This document shows positions 14,079 through 23,397 of a stretch of DNA of 64,000 bases, in pieces. The notes under the pieces are model-generated. The model was given only the letters and a program-made list of their open reading frames with translations, did not search any database and was not told the DNA's origin. The stretch spans positions 434,001 to 498,000 of the forward strand of contig NZ_FOLP01000002.1 of assembly GCF_900112425.1 (NCBI RefSeq). Reading direction: 5' to 3'. A program made the translations under genes and the position numbers. This DNA is from Variovorax sp. OK212 (GTDB lineage Bacteria > Pseudomonadota > Gammaproteobacteria > Burkholderiales > Burkholderiaceae_C). How positions within the stretch are numbered: the first letter of the stretch is position 1; each line of letters opens with the position of its first letter.

Positions 14079-14981
14079 TCAGGCGTTCATCGCCATTGCG
14101 GAGGCCCGCTGGATGCACTCGATGAAGTGCTGCGCCGCCGGCGTCGTCAGCTGCCCGCGCCGGCGCACCACGCACACGTTGAGCATCGGCAGGCGCTCCT
14201 CGACCTCCACGCGGCGGATGCCGTGCCGCTTGAAGGTGAGCTTGACCAGCGGCTCGACGAACAGCCCGATCAGGTCCATGTGCCCCACCAGCCCGAGCGC
14301 CACCGTGACCGACTGGCCCTGGATGATGCGCGACGGCGGCGGCAGCCCCAGCGGCGTGAACAGCGGCGCCACCGAATCGCGCCCCCGGTGGTCGTCGCCC
14401 GGCAGGATCCACTCGGCGCCGTAGAGGTCGAGCAGCGAGCGCGCCCCGCGCAGCGGATGGCGGTTGCGCATGCCCACCACCAGCTGCACCGGGAACAGCT
14501 CGAGCGCCTCGAACTGCGCGTCGAGCGTGCCCGGCACCACGTGCGCCACCGCGAAGTCGAGGTAGCCGTCGCGCAGCCGCGCCAGCATCCACGGCAGCAC
14601 CGCCTCGCTGAACTGCACGTCGACCGCGGGCAGGCGCGTGTGGAAGTCCTTGAAGGCCGCGGGCAGCACGGTGAGCGCGAACGAGGCGCTCACGGCCATC
14701 GACACCGACCCGGTGGCGCCGTCGCGGATCTGCGCGATCTCGTCGCGGGCGCGCTGCATGTCGGCCAGCAGCAGCCGCGCGCGCGGCGCGAAGACCTTGC
14801 CGAACTCGGTGAGCCGCACACCCTTCACGCTGCGCTCCACCAGCGGCGCACCCACTTCACGCTCGAGCTCGCGCACGATCTTGGTCACCGCCGGCTGCGA
14901 CAGCCCCAGCACGCGCGCCGCCGCGCGGATGCTCATCTGCTCGACCACCGCCACGAAGGCGTGCAGCTGGTTGGGTTTCAT
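14079..14981 (-). CDS. LysR-family regulator of the adjacent MFS/DUF2817 operon
   Basis: A 300-residue LysR-type regulator: winged HTH at residues 1-60 (SIRAAARVLGLSQPAVTKIVRELE) and a periplasmic-binding-like effector domain from about 90 onwards. It is divergently transcribed from the MHS-type transporter and the M14-like hydrolase, the classical position of a LysR activator that senses the transported compound or its product. The intergenic region carries inverted repeats. The effector is unknown. Confidence 0.9.
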   Translation of the reverse strand: MKPNQLHAFVAVVEQMSIRAAARVLGLSQPAVTKIVRELEREVGAPLVERSVKGVRLTEFGKVFAPRARLLLADMQRARDEIAQIRDGATGSVSMAVSASFALTVLPAAFKDFHTRLPAVDVQFSEAVLPWMLARLRDGYLDFAVAHVVPGTLDAQFEALELFPVQLVVGMRNRHPLRGARSLLDLYGAEWILPGDDHRGRDSVAPLFTPLGLPPPSRIIQGQSVTVALGLVGHMDLIGLFVEPLVKLTFKRHGIRRVEVEERLPMLNVCVVRRRGQLTTPAAQHFIECIQRASAMAMNA

Positions 14982-15007
14982 CGGATGCGCTTCATAGGGT
15001 AGACCTC

Positions 15008-15048
15008 AAGACAACAAAAAGTTATCGTTTTGCCCCAATTATTGTCTT
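15008..15048. promoter_or_regulatory. Nested inverted repeats in the LysR/MFS divergent promoter
   Basis: AAGACAA at 15008-15014 pairs with TTGTCTT at 15042-15048, and inside it CAAAA at 15015-15019 pairs with TTTTG around 15028-15032. The segment is AT-rich and lies 30-70 bp upstream of the LysR start and 90-130 bp upstream of the MFS start, a plausible LysR binding region. Binding is an inference from position and symmetry. Confidence 0.45.
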
Positions 15049-15136
15049 TTCATGACAGTACGGAGTCTCTAGCATCCGGCGCGGTCAGGCCGAACCTTCT
15101 GCCTGCCGCCCCCTCGAAAAGCACAACTGGAAAGAC

Positions 15137-16504
15137 ATGAGCATTCCTAGCCACCAGCCTTCGCCTTCATCGGTCCCGTCGGCCTCGTCTGCCTCCTCTG
15201 CCTCCTCTGCCTCCTCCCCTGCGCGGCGGCGCCAGACCATCGTCGCCACCACCATCGGCAACGGCCTGGAGTTCTTCGATTTCACGGTGTACGGCTTCCT
15301 GGCGCTGGTGATCGGCAAGCTGTTCTTTCCGACCTTCAACTCTTATGGCCAGCTGCTGCTGACGGTGGCCAGCTTCGGCGTGGGTTTCATCATGCGGCCG
15401 CTGGGCGGCATCGTGATCGGCGCCTACGCCGACCGCGCGGGCCGCAAGAAGGCCATGACGCTCACCATCTTCCTGATGGCGCTGGGCTGCGCGCTGATCG
15501 CCTTCACGCCCACGTATGCGGCCATCGGCGTGGCGGCGCCCATCGTCATCGTGCTGGCGCGGCTCATCCAGGGCTTTTCGGCCGGCGGTGAAGTGGGTGC
15601 GTCCACCACGCTGCTGGTGGAGCACGCCACGCCCACCAACCGCGGCTACATGGCAAGCTGGCAGTTCGCCAGCCAGGGCCTGGGCGTGCTGCTGGGCGCG
15701 GTGGTGGTGGGCGTGCTGACTTCCTCGCTCTCGCCCGAGGCCATGCTGAGCTGGGGCTGGCGCGTGCCGTTCATCCTGGGCATGCTGATTGCGCCGGTGG
15801 GCATGTACATCCGCCGCCACCTGGAAGAGTCGCTGCACATCTCGCCGGAGCAGGCCGCCGCGCCGCGCGAAAGCAGCCTGAAGATCGTCTGCACGCAGCA
15901 CGGCAAGACGGTGCTGGCCGCCATTCTTTCGCTGGTGGGCGGCACCACGGCCGCGTACGTGGTGACCTTCTACATGCCGACCTACGCGGTGCGCGAGCTG
16001 GGCTTCACGCCGTCGGTGGCGCTGTTCGGCGCGGCGCTCACGGGCCTCATCTCGTTCGCCTTCGCGCCCTTCGTGGGCAAGCTGTCGGACACGGTGGGCC
16101 GCAAGCCGCTCATTCTCTGGAGCCGCATCGCGCTGGCCGTGATGATCTATCCGGGCTTCCTGTGGCTCAACGCCTCGCCCACGCCGGCGGTGCTGTTCAC
16201 CGTGCTCGGCGTGTTCAGCGTGGGCCTGGTGGCGCAGACGGTGCCCGGCATCACGATGCTGCCCGAGATGTTTCCCAAGGCCGTGCGCGCCAGCGGCATG
16301 TCGCTGGTGTACAGCGTGGGCGTGGCCCTGTTCGGCGGCTTCGCGCCCTTCATCAGCACCTGGCTGCTGAACGCCACGGGCAGCAAGCTGGCACCGGCGT
16401 GGTACCTGGTGGCGATGACGCTGGTCTCGCTGCTCGGCCTGCTCTGGCTGCGCGACCACACCGGCCGCGACATCGACGCGGCGGGCGCGCACGCCGCGGC
16501 CTGA
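15137..16504 (+). CDS. MFS transporter, metabolite:H+ symporter (MHS) type
   Basis: A 455-residue inner-membrane proton symporter with twelve predicted segments. MHS-subfamily features are visible: GNGLEFFDFTVYGFLA near residues 40-55, the loop 2-3 motif GAYADRAGRKKAM, RLIQGFSAGGEVGAS (about 140-155), and the second-half loop GKLSDTVGRKPLI. Relatives such as ProP, ShiA and KgtP carry organic acids, betaines or shikimate. The N-terminus is a Ser/Ala low-complexity tract coded by a 9-bp tandem repeat. It begins an apparent two-gene operon with a DUF2817 hydrolase 52 bp downstream, so it may import that enzyme's substrate. Confidence 0.9.
   Translation: MSIPSHQPSPSSVPSASSASSASSASSPARRRQTIVATTIGNGLEFFDFTVYGFLALVIGKLFFPTFNSYGQLLLTVASFGVGFIMRPLGGIVIGAYADRAGRKKAMTLTIFLMALGCALIAFTPTYAAIGVAAPIVIVLARLIQGFSAGGEVGASTTLLVEHATPTNRGYMASWQFASQGLGVLLGAVVVGVLTSSLSPEAMLSWGWRVPFILGMLIAPVGMYIRRHLEESLHISPEQAAAPRESSLKIVCTQHGKTVLAAILSLVGGTTAAYVVTFYMPTYAVRELGFTPSVALFGAALTGLISFAFAPFVGKLSDTVGRKPLILWSRIALAVMIYPGFLWLNASPTPAVLFTVLGVFSVGLVAQTVPGITMLPEMFPKAVRASGMSLVYSVGVALFGGFAPFISTWLLNATGSKLAPAWYLVAMTLVSLLGLLWLRDHTGRDIDAAGAHAAA
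15182..15217 (+). repeat. 9-bp tandem repeat in the N-terminus of the MHS transporter
   Basis: Four consecutive units close to GCCTCCTCT encode the Ser/Ala run ASSASSASSASS. Such units can change number by replication slippage without breaking the frame. The N-terminal tail is cytoplasmic, so length change is probably tolerated. Confidence 0.8.
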
Positions 16505-16556
16505 TCGCCCGAAGCCCCGAAGCTCTCTTCATTTCAAAGCACAGGAACCCCACCTC

Positions 16557-17660
16557 ATGCCAAGCCAACGCAGCGCCGCCACGCGGTATTTCTCGGGCAC
16601 GTACGTCGAAGCCCGCGCCAAGTTCCTCGAGGCCGCCGCCCAGCGCGGCGCGGCCGTCGAGTCGTTCGTGCACCCGGCGCACCGCGGCGCGCTCGACGAA
16701 GAGCTCGCCACCGACGTGGCGCTGATCGGCGCCATCGACGCCAGGAAGGTGCTGCTCGTGACCTCGGGCACGCACGGCCCCGAAGGCTTCTGCGGCTCCG
16801 GCACGCAGGTGGCCACGCTGAACGACACCGACCTGCTCGCGCGGCTGCAACAGGCCGGCGTGGCGCTGCTGCTGGTGCACGCCGTCAACCCGCACGGCTT
16901 CTCGCACCTGCACCGCACGAACGAAGACAACATCGACCTGAACCGCAACCACATCGACTTCGACGCGCCGCTGCCGGTGAACGCGGCGTACGCCGACGTC
17001 GAGCCGCTGGTGCTGCCCGCCGCCTGGCCGCCGACGCCCGCCGACGAAGCGGCCGTGGCCGCCTACATCGGCCAGCACGGCATGACGGCGTTTCGCGCGG
17101 CCGTGACCAAGGGCCAGTACACCTCGCCCGACGGCCTGTTCTACGGCGGCACCGCGCCGTCGTGGAGCAACAGGACCATTCGCGCGATCCTGCGCAAGTA
17201 CGCCGCCTCGGCCACGCACCTGGGCTGGATCGACGTGCACACCGGCCTGGGCCCCTACGGGCACGGCGAGAAGATCTACCCTGGCCGCAACACGCCCGAA
17301 GACCTGGCGCTGGCCCACGAATGGTGGGGCGCCGACGTGTTCGCGCCGTTCGCCGGCGACTCGGCCTCGGCCGACGTGTCGGGGCCGGTCATTTCCACCG
17401 CCTACGACGAATGCCCGAACGCGCGCGTGGCGCCCATGGGCCTGGAGTTCGGCACGCTGCCCGACCTGGAAGTGCTGCAGCGCCTGCGCGCCGACACCTG
17501 GGTGCGCCGCCATCCGGAAGCGCCGGAATCGCAGAAGCGCGAGATCCGCGCGGAACTGCGCGACGCGTTCTATTGCGACAACGAAGAGTGGAAGGGCATG
17601 GTGCTGGGGCAGACGCGCGTGGTGCTGCTGCAGACGCTGCAAGGTTTGCGCAAGGCCTGA
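16557..17660 (+). CDS. DUF2817 family protein, M14-like zinc hydrolase
   Basis: A 367-residue protein of the DUF2817 family, related to M14 carboxypeptidases. The zinc-site pattern is visible: His73 and Glu76 in SGTHGPEGF, the NPHGF and NIDLNRN substrate-binding stretches, and His228 in [10 protein letters not shown]. It lacks a signal peptide, so it acts in the cytoplasm, probably on a small amide or peptide imported by the MHS transporter encoded just upstream. A Shine-Dalgarno-like AGGAA lies 11 nt before the ATG. The true substrate is unknown; family members are mostly uncharacterised. Confidence 0.85.
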   Translation: MPSQRSAATRYFSGTYVEARAKFLEAAAQRGAAVESFVHPAHRGALDEELATDVALIGAIDARKVLLVTSGTHGPEGFCGSGTQVATLNDTDLLARLQQAGVALLLVHAVNPHGFSHLHRTNEDNIDLNRNHIDFDAPLPVNAAYADVEPLVLPAAWPPTPADEAAVAAYIGQHGMTAFRAAVTKGQYTSPDGLFYGGTAPSWSNRTIRAILRKYAASATHLGWIDVHTGLGPYGHGEKIYPGRNTPEDLALAHEWWGADVFAPFAGDSASADVSGPVISTAYDECPNARVAPMGLEFGTLPDLEVLQRLRADTWVRRHPEAPESQKREIRAELRDAFYCDNEEWKGMVLGQTRVVLLQTLQGLRKA

Positions 17661-17688
17661 GTCCGTCAGGCGATGCGCCGGGCTTCGT

Positions 17689-18486
17689 TCAGCCGAAGTT
17701 CGGCGCGCGCCGTTCGCGCAGCGAGGCCACGCCCTCGCGCACATCGGCGCCGGCGAAGCCCATGAACTCGAGCGCCAGCGAGGCGTCGAAGGTCGGGCCG
17801 GCCTGGCGCAGCCAGTTGTTCAGCGCGTACTTGGTCAGGCGGATGGCGCTCTGGCTGCCGGCCGCGAGCCGGTCGGCCACTTCGTAGGCGCGCGGCAGCA
17901 GCTCGGCCTCGTCCACCGCGAGCGACACCAGGCCGATGCGCTCGGCCTCCTCGCCGCTGACCGGTTCGCACAGCAGCAGGTGGTACTTGGCCTTGGCCAT
18001 GCCGCACAGCAGCGGCCACACGATGGCCGCGTGGTCGCCCGCCGCCACGCCCAGGCGGGTGTGGCCGTCGACGATCTTCGCGTTCTTCGTGGCGATCGAG
18101 ATGTCGGCCAGCAGGCCCGCCACCAGCCCCGCGCCCACGGCCGGGCCGTGCATGGCGCTCACGATGGGCTTGTCGCAGTTGATGATGTTGTAGACGAGGT
18201 CGCGTGCCTCTTTCCACACGCGCTGGCGCACCGCGTCGTCGGTGGTCATGTCCTGCACCATGCCGAGGTCGCCGCCGCCCGAGAAGCCCATGCCCTCGCC
18301 CCGCAGCACCGCGCAGCGCACGCTGTCGTCGGCCGACACGTCGCGCCAGATCTCGGCGAGCTCGCGGTGCCCGTCATGGCCCGCCGTGGGCAGCTTGCCG
18401 TTGGCGGCCCGCATCTGGATGTCGAGCACCGCGCCGTTCGCGCCGCGGCGCGTGATGGCGAGGGTGGTGTAGCGGGCGTAGTCCAT
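17689..18486 (-). CDS. Enoyl-CoA hydratase/isomerase family protein
   Basis: A 265-residue crotonase-fold protein. The oxyanion-hole segments are [10 protein letters not shown] (about residues 68-77) and [20 protein letters not shown] (about 115-135). The usual second catalytic acid region reads [16 protein letters not shown], with Asp where hydratases often have Glu, so the reaction may be isomerisation, or hydration of an unusual acyl-CoA. The start at 18486 gives a standard-length crotonase; a longer open frame upstream is not conserved in style. It converges on the DUF2817 gene with a 28-bp gap and lies 17 bp downstream of a small secreted protein gene. Confidence 0.86.
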   Translation of the reverse strand: MDYARYTTLAITRRGANGAVLDIQMRAANGKLPTAGHDGHRELAEIWRDVSADDSVRCAVLRGEGMGFSGGGDLGMVQDMTTDDAVRQRVWKEARDLVYNIINCDKPIVSAMHGPAVGAGLVAGLLADISIATKNAKIVDGHTRLGVAAGDHAAIVWPLLCGMAKAKYHLLLCEPVSGEEAERIGLVSLAVDEAELLPRAYEVADRLAAGSQSAIRLTKYALNNWLRQAGPTFDASLALEFMGFAGADVREGVASLRERRAPNFG

Positions 18487-18503
18487 GGCGTCTTTTCGAA
18501 AAT

Positions 18504-18926
18504 CTATTTCCGGGCGGCCACCTCGCGGCAGCGCTTCACGTTCGCGTCGAAACGCGCGGCCAGCCCGGGCTCGCAGTCTTCGGAGGGGGCGAGCCGGCAC
18601 ATGCCGACCACAGCGTAGTCCATGACGGCGGCGGTGCACATCGGGTAAGCCGCGAGATCGGGGTTGGCCGTGACCTTGAAACCCCAGCGTTCCGAGAACT
18701 GCACCGTGCGGACCATGGCGCCGTGGAAGAAGCTGCGGTCCTTGGCGGCGATGGCGGCCTCCATGCGGGGCAGCTCCTCGTTCAGGTAGCCGACCGAGTC
18801 GAGCGGGAAGCCGGACGGGTCCTGCTGCGCGGTGGCCACCGATGCGGCAACGACCAGCGGCAAGACGGCCAGCGTGCGCAGGACCGGGGAGAGGGAGAAA
18901 CGTGGAAGCGTGCGGTGGAAATGCAT
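18504..18926 (-). CDS. Small secreted protein of unknown function
   Basis: A 140-residue protein that I do not recognise. Residues 1-33 form a Sec signal peptide (basic start [10 protein letters not shown], hydrophobic core [12 protein letters not shown], cleavage after ATA). The mature part, about 107 residues, has Cys residues in [23 protein letters not shown] and VKRCREV, four in all, which could form two disulfides in the periplasm. The start at 18926 was chosen because it begins the signal peptide directly. Confidence 0.65.
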   Translation of the reverse strand: MHFHRTLPRFSLSPVLRTLAVLPLVVAASVATAQQDPSGFPLDSVGYLNEELPRMEAAIAAKDRSFFHGAMVRTVQFSERWGFKVTANPDLAAYPMCTAAVMDYAVVGMCRLAPSEDCEPGLAARFDANVKRCREVAARK

Positions 18927-18988
18927 GGCTGCGAATTTTGCAACGTTTTGAAGCACTTTTGAAATGCCGCGACGCGCCGGCACCACGC

Positions 18989-19261
18989 CTACCGGCCCTT
19001 CTTCTGCTTGTCGAACTTGCGCCAGTACTGGAACTCGTCCTCGTGCACCTCGAGGTCGATCTCCGAGATGCGCTGCTGCAGGCGCTCCTGCACTTCGGCC
19101 ACGGCCTTGTTGTAGACCAGCGGGCCGACCTCTTCCAGGAAGAAGCCGAGCAAGGCGCCCGCGCCGATGTTGCCGATCGGCTCTTCCATGTTCTCCTGGA
19201 AGTAGCGCTGGATCGACGTGATGGCCAGCTGGCGCGCTTCCTTCGAAATCTCGATGGTCAT
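18989..19261 (-). CDS. DUF2164 family protein
   Basis: A 90-residue soluble protein starting [20 protein letters not shown], which matches the DUF2164 family in start and length. It contains [19 protein letters not shown] and an acidic then basic C-terminus ending QKKGR. The function of the family is unknown. It is divergent from the YncE-like lipoprotein gene. Confidence 0.8.
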   Translation of the reverse strand: MTIEISKEARQLAITSIQRYFQENMEEPIGNIGAGALLGFFLEEVGPLVYNKAVAEVQERLQQRISEIDLEVHEDEFQYWRKFDKQKKGR

Positions 19262-19401
19262 AGGTGTGCGTTTCTCAGGGGTTCGGTCGATCGATTGTGC
19301 CGGCCCCGGCCCCGGCCATGACCCGGGCCGCGAACCCGCATGCCGCGCCGCGGCGTCCTTCGCTACCATGCGCACCACACAACAACACCGGAGACAGACA
19401 C

Positions 19402-20607
19402 ATGAAGTTCCGCCCTGCCGCGCCCGCGGCCCTGGCATCGGCAGCCCTGGCCGCTCTTGCGGCCCTGTCGGGCTGCGCGCCCCTGACGCCCACCGTGCCG
19501 CAGCGCCAGCTGATGCTGGTCGCCAACGACGAGAAGCAGACGTGGAACGACGCCGGCGTCGTGGCCCTCGGCCCGATGGGGCGCGACACGGTGCAGGTGC
19601 TGGACATCGGCACCGACCCGCTGGCGCCCAAGGTGCTCGGCACGCTGCAGCTGGACAACACCATCGCCGGGCCGCCGACCAACCTCGCGATCACGCCCGG
19701 CGAAACGCTGGCGCTGGTGGCCAACTCGCTCAATGTGGTCGAGGAGAACGGCGTGCGCAAGCAGGTGCCCGACAACCGCCTCTTCGTGATCGACCTGACC
19801 ACCACGCCCCCCAAGCTGCTGGACACGCTGCAGCTGGGCAAGCAGCCCTCGGGCCTGTCGATCAACCGCGCGGGCACGCTGGCGCTGGTGGCCAACCGCG
19901 CCGACAACTCGGTGAGCGTGCTGCGCATCGCGGGCAAGAAGGTCACGCTGATCGACACCGTGGCCGTCGGCGAGTCGGTGGCGCACGTGCGCTTCACGCC
20001 CGACGGCAAGCGCGCCCTGGCCGCCAAGTTCCCGAGCCACAAGATCGCGCTGCTCGACGTGAATGGCGAGAAGGTCAGCTACAACAAGGTCGACCTCGCG
20101 GCGGGCCTGTGGCCCTACAACGTCGACGTGACGCCCGACGGCAAGCTGGCCCTGACGGCCGACAACGGCAACTCGGGCGCGTCCGACGGCCAGGTCGACA
20201 CGGTGAGCGTGATCGACATGGAAGCGGCGCCGCCGCGCGTGATCGACAAGGTGGTGGTCGGCGACGGCCCCGAAGGCCTGGCCGTGAGCCCGACCGGCAA
20301 GCATGCGGTGGCGGTGATCCTGCGCGGCAGCAATGCGGCGAAGAGCGCCTACTTCTACAACCGCAACGGCTCGGTGGTGCTGCTGAAGATCGAGGGCAAG
20401 AAGGTCACGCGCGCCAACGAGGTGGTGGTGCGCGGCCTGCCCGAAGGCGCGGTGTGGAGCGCCGACGGCAAGTACCTCTACGTGGGCAACTTCATCGACC
20501 AGGACATCTCGATCCTGCGCCTGGACGGCGACACGCTGGTACCGACGGGCAAGTCGTTCCCGCTGCAGGGCCATCCGGCCGCGATGCGCGGGACAATGAC
20601 GCACTGA
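19402..20607 (+). CDS. YncE-like beta-propeller lipoprotein
   Basis: A 401-residue exported lipoprotein: hydrophobic signal with lipobox LSGC (Cys about residue 25), then a seven-bladed-propeller-like repeat pattern with recurrent short motifs such as PSGLSINRAGTLALVANR, VRFTPDGKRALAAKF, YNVDVTPDGKLALTADN and GLAVSPTGKHAV. This is the YVTN/YncE family, usually periplasmic proteins of uncertain role. The start at 19402 follows a GGAGACA ribosome site and begins the lipoprotein signal; an upstream in-frame ATG gives no signal. A small two-helix membrane protein gene follows after 30 bp and is probably cotranscribed. Confidence 0.85.
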   Translation: MKFRPAAPAALASAALAALAALSGCAPLTPTVPQRQLMLVANDEKQTWNDAGVVALGPMGRDTVQVLDIGTDPLAPKVLGTLQLDNTIAGPPTNLAITPGETLALVANSLNVVEENGVRKQVPDNRLFVIDLTTTPPKLLDTLQLGKQPSGLSINRAGTLALVANRADNSVSVLRIAGKKVTLIDTVAVGESVAHVRFTPDGKRALAAKFPSHKIALLDVNGEKVSYNKVDLAAGLWPYNVDVTPDGKLALTADNGNSGASDGQVDTVSVIDMEAAPPRVIDKVVVGDGPEGLAVSPTGKHAVAVILRGSNAAKSAYFYNRNGSVVLLKIEGKKVTRANEVVVRGLPEGAVWSADGKYLYVGNFIDQDISILRLDGDTLVPTGKSFPLQGHPAAMRGTMTH

Positions 20608-20637
20608 CCGAACCACTTTCCCCCGAACGAAGAAGAC

Positions 20638-20850
20638 ATGGCGCAACCCAAACGACAACTCCGCACGCTCGAGCGCGGCATCCTCTGCCTGGTGATCGGC
20701 GCCGCCGTCCTGCTGGGCCCGCGCTTCCTGCAGGGCACGCGCTGGTTCGAGATGGTCGCGGGCGCGTACCTGGTCGGCTGGTTCGCGCTGGTGCTGGGCG
20801 TGGCCCTGATCGTGGTCGAGCTGGTCAAGCGCGGCAAGCCGCGCCAGTAG
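20638..20850 (+). CDS. Small two-helix membrane protein of unknown function
   Basis: A 70-residue protein with two predicted membrane helices (about residues 14-32 and 41-63) and basic ends (PKRQLRTLERG and KRGKPRQ). I do not recognise a family. It sits 30 bp after the YncE-like lipoprotein gene on the same strand and faces the DUF808 gene convergently with a 30-bp gap. Confidence 0.7.
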   Translation: MAQPKRQLRTLERGILCLVIGAAVLLGPRFLQGTRWFEMVAGAYLVGWFALVLGVALIVVELVKRGKPRQ

Positions 20851-20880
20851 CCCACTGTTCCGACCGCGGCGGCAGGAGGC

Positions 20881-21789
20881 TCAGGCCTTCTTGCCGCGCA
20901 GCTTGCCGACCAGCTCCACCACGGCCAGCACGACGGCGCCGGCCACCAGGCCCACGCCGGCGTTCACGCCCATCGAGCCGAGCGTGCCGAACACGCCGCC
21001 CGTGGCCTTGGCCCAGTCTTCCAAGGCATGGCCGAAAGCCGGCACGCCGTGCACCAGGATGCCGCCGCCCACGAGGAACATGGCGGCCGTGCCGGCCACC
21101 GACAGCGCCTTCATGAGCCAGGGCGCCGCCCACAGGATGGCGCGGCCGAAGGCCTGCGAGGCGGCGCTGGCGCGCTGGCTCAGGTAGAGGCCCGCGTCGT
21201 CGAGCTTCACGATGCCGGCCACCAGGCCGTACACGCCGATGGTCATGATCAGCGCGATGCCGACCAGCACGCTCAGTTGCGTCAGGAAGGGCTGGCCCTG
21301 CACGGTGCCCAGCGTGATGGCGATGATTTCGGCCGACAGGATGAAGTCGGTGCGCACGGCGCCCTTGATCTTGTCCTTCTCCATCGCGACCACGTCGACC
21401 GAGGCGTCGGCCACGGCCTTCTCGTGGCGCTCGGTGCCGGCGTCGTGCTCCTTCTTGTGCAGGAACTTGTGCGCCAGCTTCTCGAAGCCTTCGAAGCACA
21501 GGAACGCGCCGCCCACCATGAGCAGCGGCGTCACCAGCCAGGGCAGCCAGGTGCCGATGGCCAGCGCCGCGGGCACGAGGATGGCCTTGTTGATGAACGA
21601 GCCCTTGCACACGGCCCAGACCACGGGAATCTCGCGCTCGGCCCTGACGCCGCTCACCTGCTGCGCGTTGAGCGCGAGGTCGTCGCCCAGCACGCCGGCC
21701 GTTTTCTTGGCGGCCACTTTGGTGAGGATCGACACGTCGTCCAGGACGGTCGCGATGTCGTCGAGCAGCAGGAGAAGGCTGGTGGCCAT
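20881..21789 (-). CDS. DUF808 family inner-membrane protein
   Basis: A 302-residue polytopic membrane protein starting MATSLLLLLDDIATVLDDV, the hallmark start of the DUF808 (YedI-like) family, with the conserved GDDLALNAQQV and REIPVVWAVCKGSFINK segments. Six or more hydrophobic stretches are visible from residue 80 on. The role is unknown. The start at 21789 matches the family start; an ATG 17 codons upstream does not. Confidence 0.9.
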   Translation of the reverse strand: MATSLLLLLDDIATVLDDVSILTKVAAKKTAGVLGDDLALNAQQVSGVRAEREIPVVWAVCKGSFINKAILVPAALAIGTWLPWLVTPLLMVGGAFLCFEGFEKLAHKFLHKKEHDAGTERHEKAVADASVDVVAMEKDKIKGAVRTDFILSAEIIAITLGTVQGQPFLTQLSVLVGIALIMTIGVYGLVAGIVKLDDAGLYLSQRASAASQAFGRAILWAAPWLMKALSVAGTAAMFLVGGGILVHGVPAFGHALEDWAKATGGVFGTLGSMGVNAGVGLVAGAVVLAVVELVGKLRGKKA

Positions 21790-21917
21790 GGGCAAGGGGT
21801 GGGCTGAAAAAGAAGCGGCGAGCTTATCCGCTGCCACCACCCCGCCCTTGCAATAACCGTACGCATTCGCCCCGAACGTGGGGCGGATGCAGGCAAATGC
21901 GGCCCGGATGCGAACTT

Positions 21918-21953
21918 ACGGACGAATCAGATGGCGAATCAGCGGGCGAATCA
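21918..21953 (-). repeat. 12-bp tandem repeat that includes the stop codon of the PepSY gene
   Basis: On the minus strand three 12-nt units follow each other: TGATTCGCCCGC, TGATTCGCCATC and TGATTCGTCCGT. The first TGA is the stop codon of the PepSY-like gene, and the next two are in the same frame, giving three in-frame stops 12 nt apart. Confidence 0.85.
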
Positions 21954-22634
21954 AAGGGCGCCGACCGCCAGCGTGAGCATCGCGAGCAGCGAGGCGCCGA
22001 ACAGCACGAGCCCCACGCGGCGGCGGCGGTGCGTGAGCATCCACAGCGCCACGCCCGACAGCGACAGGAAGATCAGGCTGCCGGCCAGGGTGTCGACCAG
22101 CAGGATCCAGGGCAGCGGCATGCCGCCGCCCTTGTGCATGTTGGTGAGCGTGGCGACGAAGCCGTTGTGCGTGGTGGACACGCCGACCGAGCGGTTGCCC
22201 TGCCAGTACTCGGCCTGGACGATCTCGTTGGGACCGCCGAAATTGAACACCCAGTGCGCCGGCTGCGTGAGCGCCGGGGCGGTCTTGTCGCTCTTGTCGG
22301 CCCAGGCCACGGGCTTGGCCGCCTCGATGCGGCTGCTGTTGGGCGGCCCGCTCATGCGCAGCGCGCCCTGCAGCCACTGGCCCATGGCCTCGGGCGTGTC
22401 CGGCACGGGGTCGGGCAGCGCCAGCTGGGCGCGGGTGCGCTCCTGGGCCTGCGGCAGCTTCAGCACGTTGCGGTGGTTGAGCCAGATGCCGCTGAAACCG
22501 AACAGCAGCCCCAGCACCGCGCCCCACAGGCCGAACCAGCCGTGGGTGCGGCGGATCCACTGCACGACGGCCGTGCGGCGCTGGTGGGCGCGCACGCGCG
22601 CGGCGTGGTCGAGGGTGCGGCCTTCGGTGCTCAT
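21951..22634 (-). CDS. PepSY-associated transmembrane protein
   Basis: A 227-residue inner-membrane protein of the PepSY_TM type. The first helix follows RRTHGWFGLWGAVLGLLFGFSGIWLNHR (about residues 28-55), a periplasmic PepSY-like part spans about 60-170 (including WVFNFGGPNEIVQAEYW and THNGFVATLTNMHKG), and two further helices end the protein (about 177-200 and 207-227). Relatives accompany TonB-dependent iron receptors or ferric reductases, but none is adjacent. It is upstream of nothing obvious and ends 160 bp before the DUF808 gene. Confidence 0.85.
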   Translation of the reverse strand: MSTEGRTLDHAARVRAHQRRTAVVQWIRRTHGWFGLWGAVLGLLFGFSGIWLNHRNVLKLPQAQERTRAQLALPDPVPDTPEAMGQWLQGALRMSGPPNSSRIEAAKPVAWADKSDKTAPALTQPAHWVFNFGGPNEIVQAEYWQGNRSVGVSTTHNGFVATLTNMHKGGGMPLPWILLVDTLAGSLIFLSLSGVALWMLTHRRRRVGLVLFGASLLAMLTLAVGAL

Positions 22635-22641
22635 GCCGGGC

Positions 22642-23160
22642 TCAGGTCACGTTGCGCTTGAGGCGGATTTCCTCGACGCGCACGGAGCCCATGGCGGTCG
22701 TCTTGGCGGTCTTCATCTCGCGCTTGAAGCCGGCGAGTTCGTGGAAGCGCAGCGCGCGGTCGTTGCGAATGGGCACCCACACGGTGACGGTGGTGCAGCC
22801 TTCTTCTTCCAGGCCTTCACGGGCGGCGTCCCAGAGGGCCACGCCCACGCCCTTGTCCCAATGCTCGGGCTTGACGTAGATGGCCCAGATTTCGCCGGTG
22901 GTGGGCGGGGTCTTGGGATCGCGCGAGCGGTCGAAGCCCACGAAGCCGACGATTTCGCTGCCCAGCACGGCCACGCGCACCTGCGGTTCGCTGTACTCGA
23001 TGGCTTCGCGCCACTTGGCCTCGCGCGAGGCGGGGGCCAGCACGGGCAGTTCTTCTTCGGGGAGGATGCCTTGGTAAGCGGCCTTGGCGGCCAGGGCATG
23101 GACTTCGGCGACGGCCTTGGCGTCGCGCAGGGTGGCGGGGCGAACTTCGTAATCTGACAT
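22642..23160 (-). CDS. GNAT-family N-acetyltransferase
   Basis: A 172-residue acetyltransferase fold protein that would use acetyl-CoA. Strand 4 and the acetyl-CoA loop read GEIWAIYVKPEHWDKGVGVALWDAA (Q/RxxGxG/A equivalent DKGVGVA), with a typical C-terminal RALRFHELAGFKRE. The start MSDYEVRPATLRDA is standard for the family. It lies 7 bp upstream of the PepSY gene on the same strand and is divergent from the small-gene/VF530/ferredoxin operon. Confidence 0.87.
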   Translation of the reverse strand: MSDYEVRPATLRDAKAVAEVHALAAKAAYQGILPEEELPVLAPASREAKWREAIEYSEPQVRVAVLGSEIVGFVGFDRSRDPKTPPTTGEIWAIYVKPEHWDKGVGVALWDAAREGLEEEGCTTVTVWVPIRNDRALRFHELAGFKREMKTAKTTAMGSVRVEEIRLKRNVT

Positions 23161-23247
23161 GAATGCGGGGAAATCAATGGGACCGCGTATTGTCGCCGCA
23201 CCGCTAAACTGCCCGCTGTATCCGTCGTAACAACAGGAGAAATCGAC

Positions 23248-23397
23248 ATGGCCAAAGGTCAGCAACGCGCCAACAAGGAAGCGAAGAAACCGAAGAAGGA
23301 CACTTCGCCACCCAAGCCCGTGGGCACTGGCGGCATCGAGCCCGTGCGCACGATCACCACCGCCGTGATTCCCCGCGGCAAGCTCAAGAACAAGTGA
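23248..23397 (+). CDS. Small basic protein, 49 residues
   Basis: A short gene from ATG 23248 to TGA 23395-23397. The product is Lys-rich ([20 protein letters not shown]) and ends [10 protein letters not shown] clear AGGAGA ribosome site lies 7 nt upstream, and its stop overlaps the GTG start of the next gene (GTGA), which supports that it is translated. The [16 protein letters not shown] type is seen as a conserved small hypothetical in betaproteobacteria; the role is unknown, and a nucleic-acid contact is possible from charge alone. Confidence 0.75.
   Translation: MAKGQQRANKEAKKPKKDTSPPKPVGTGGIEPVRTITTAVIPRGKLKNK

Noticed and set aside
14982..15136. A sigma-70 promoter for the MFS gene
   Set aside because: TTGTCT and TAGCAT occur but are 22 bp apart, too far for a standard promoter, so none is claimed.
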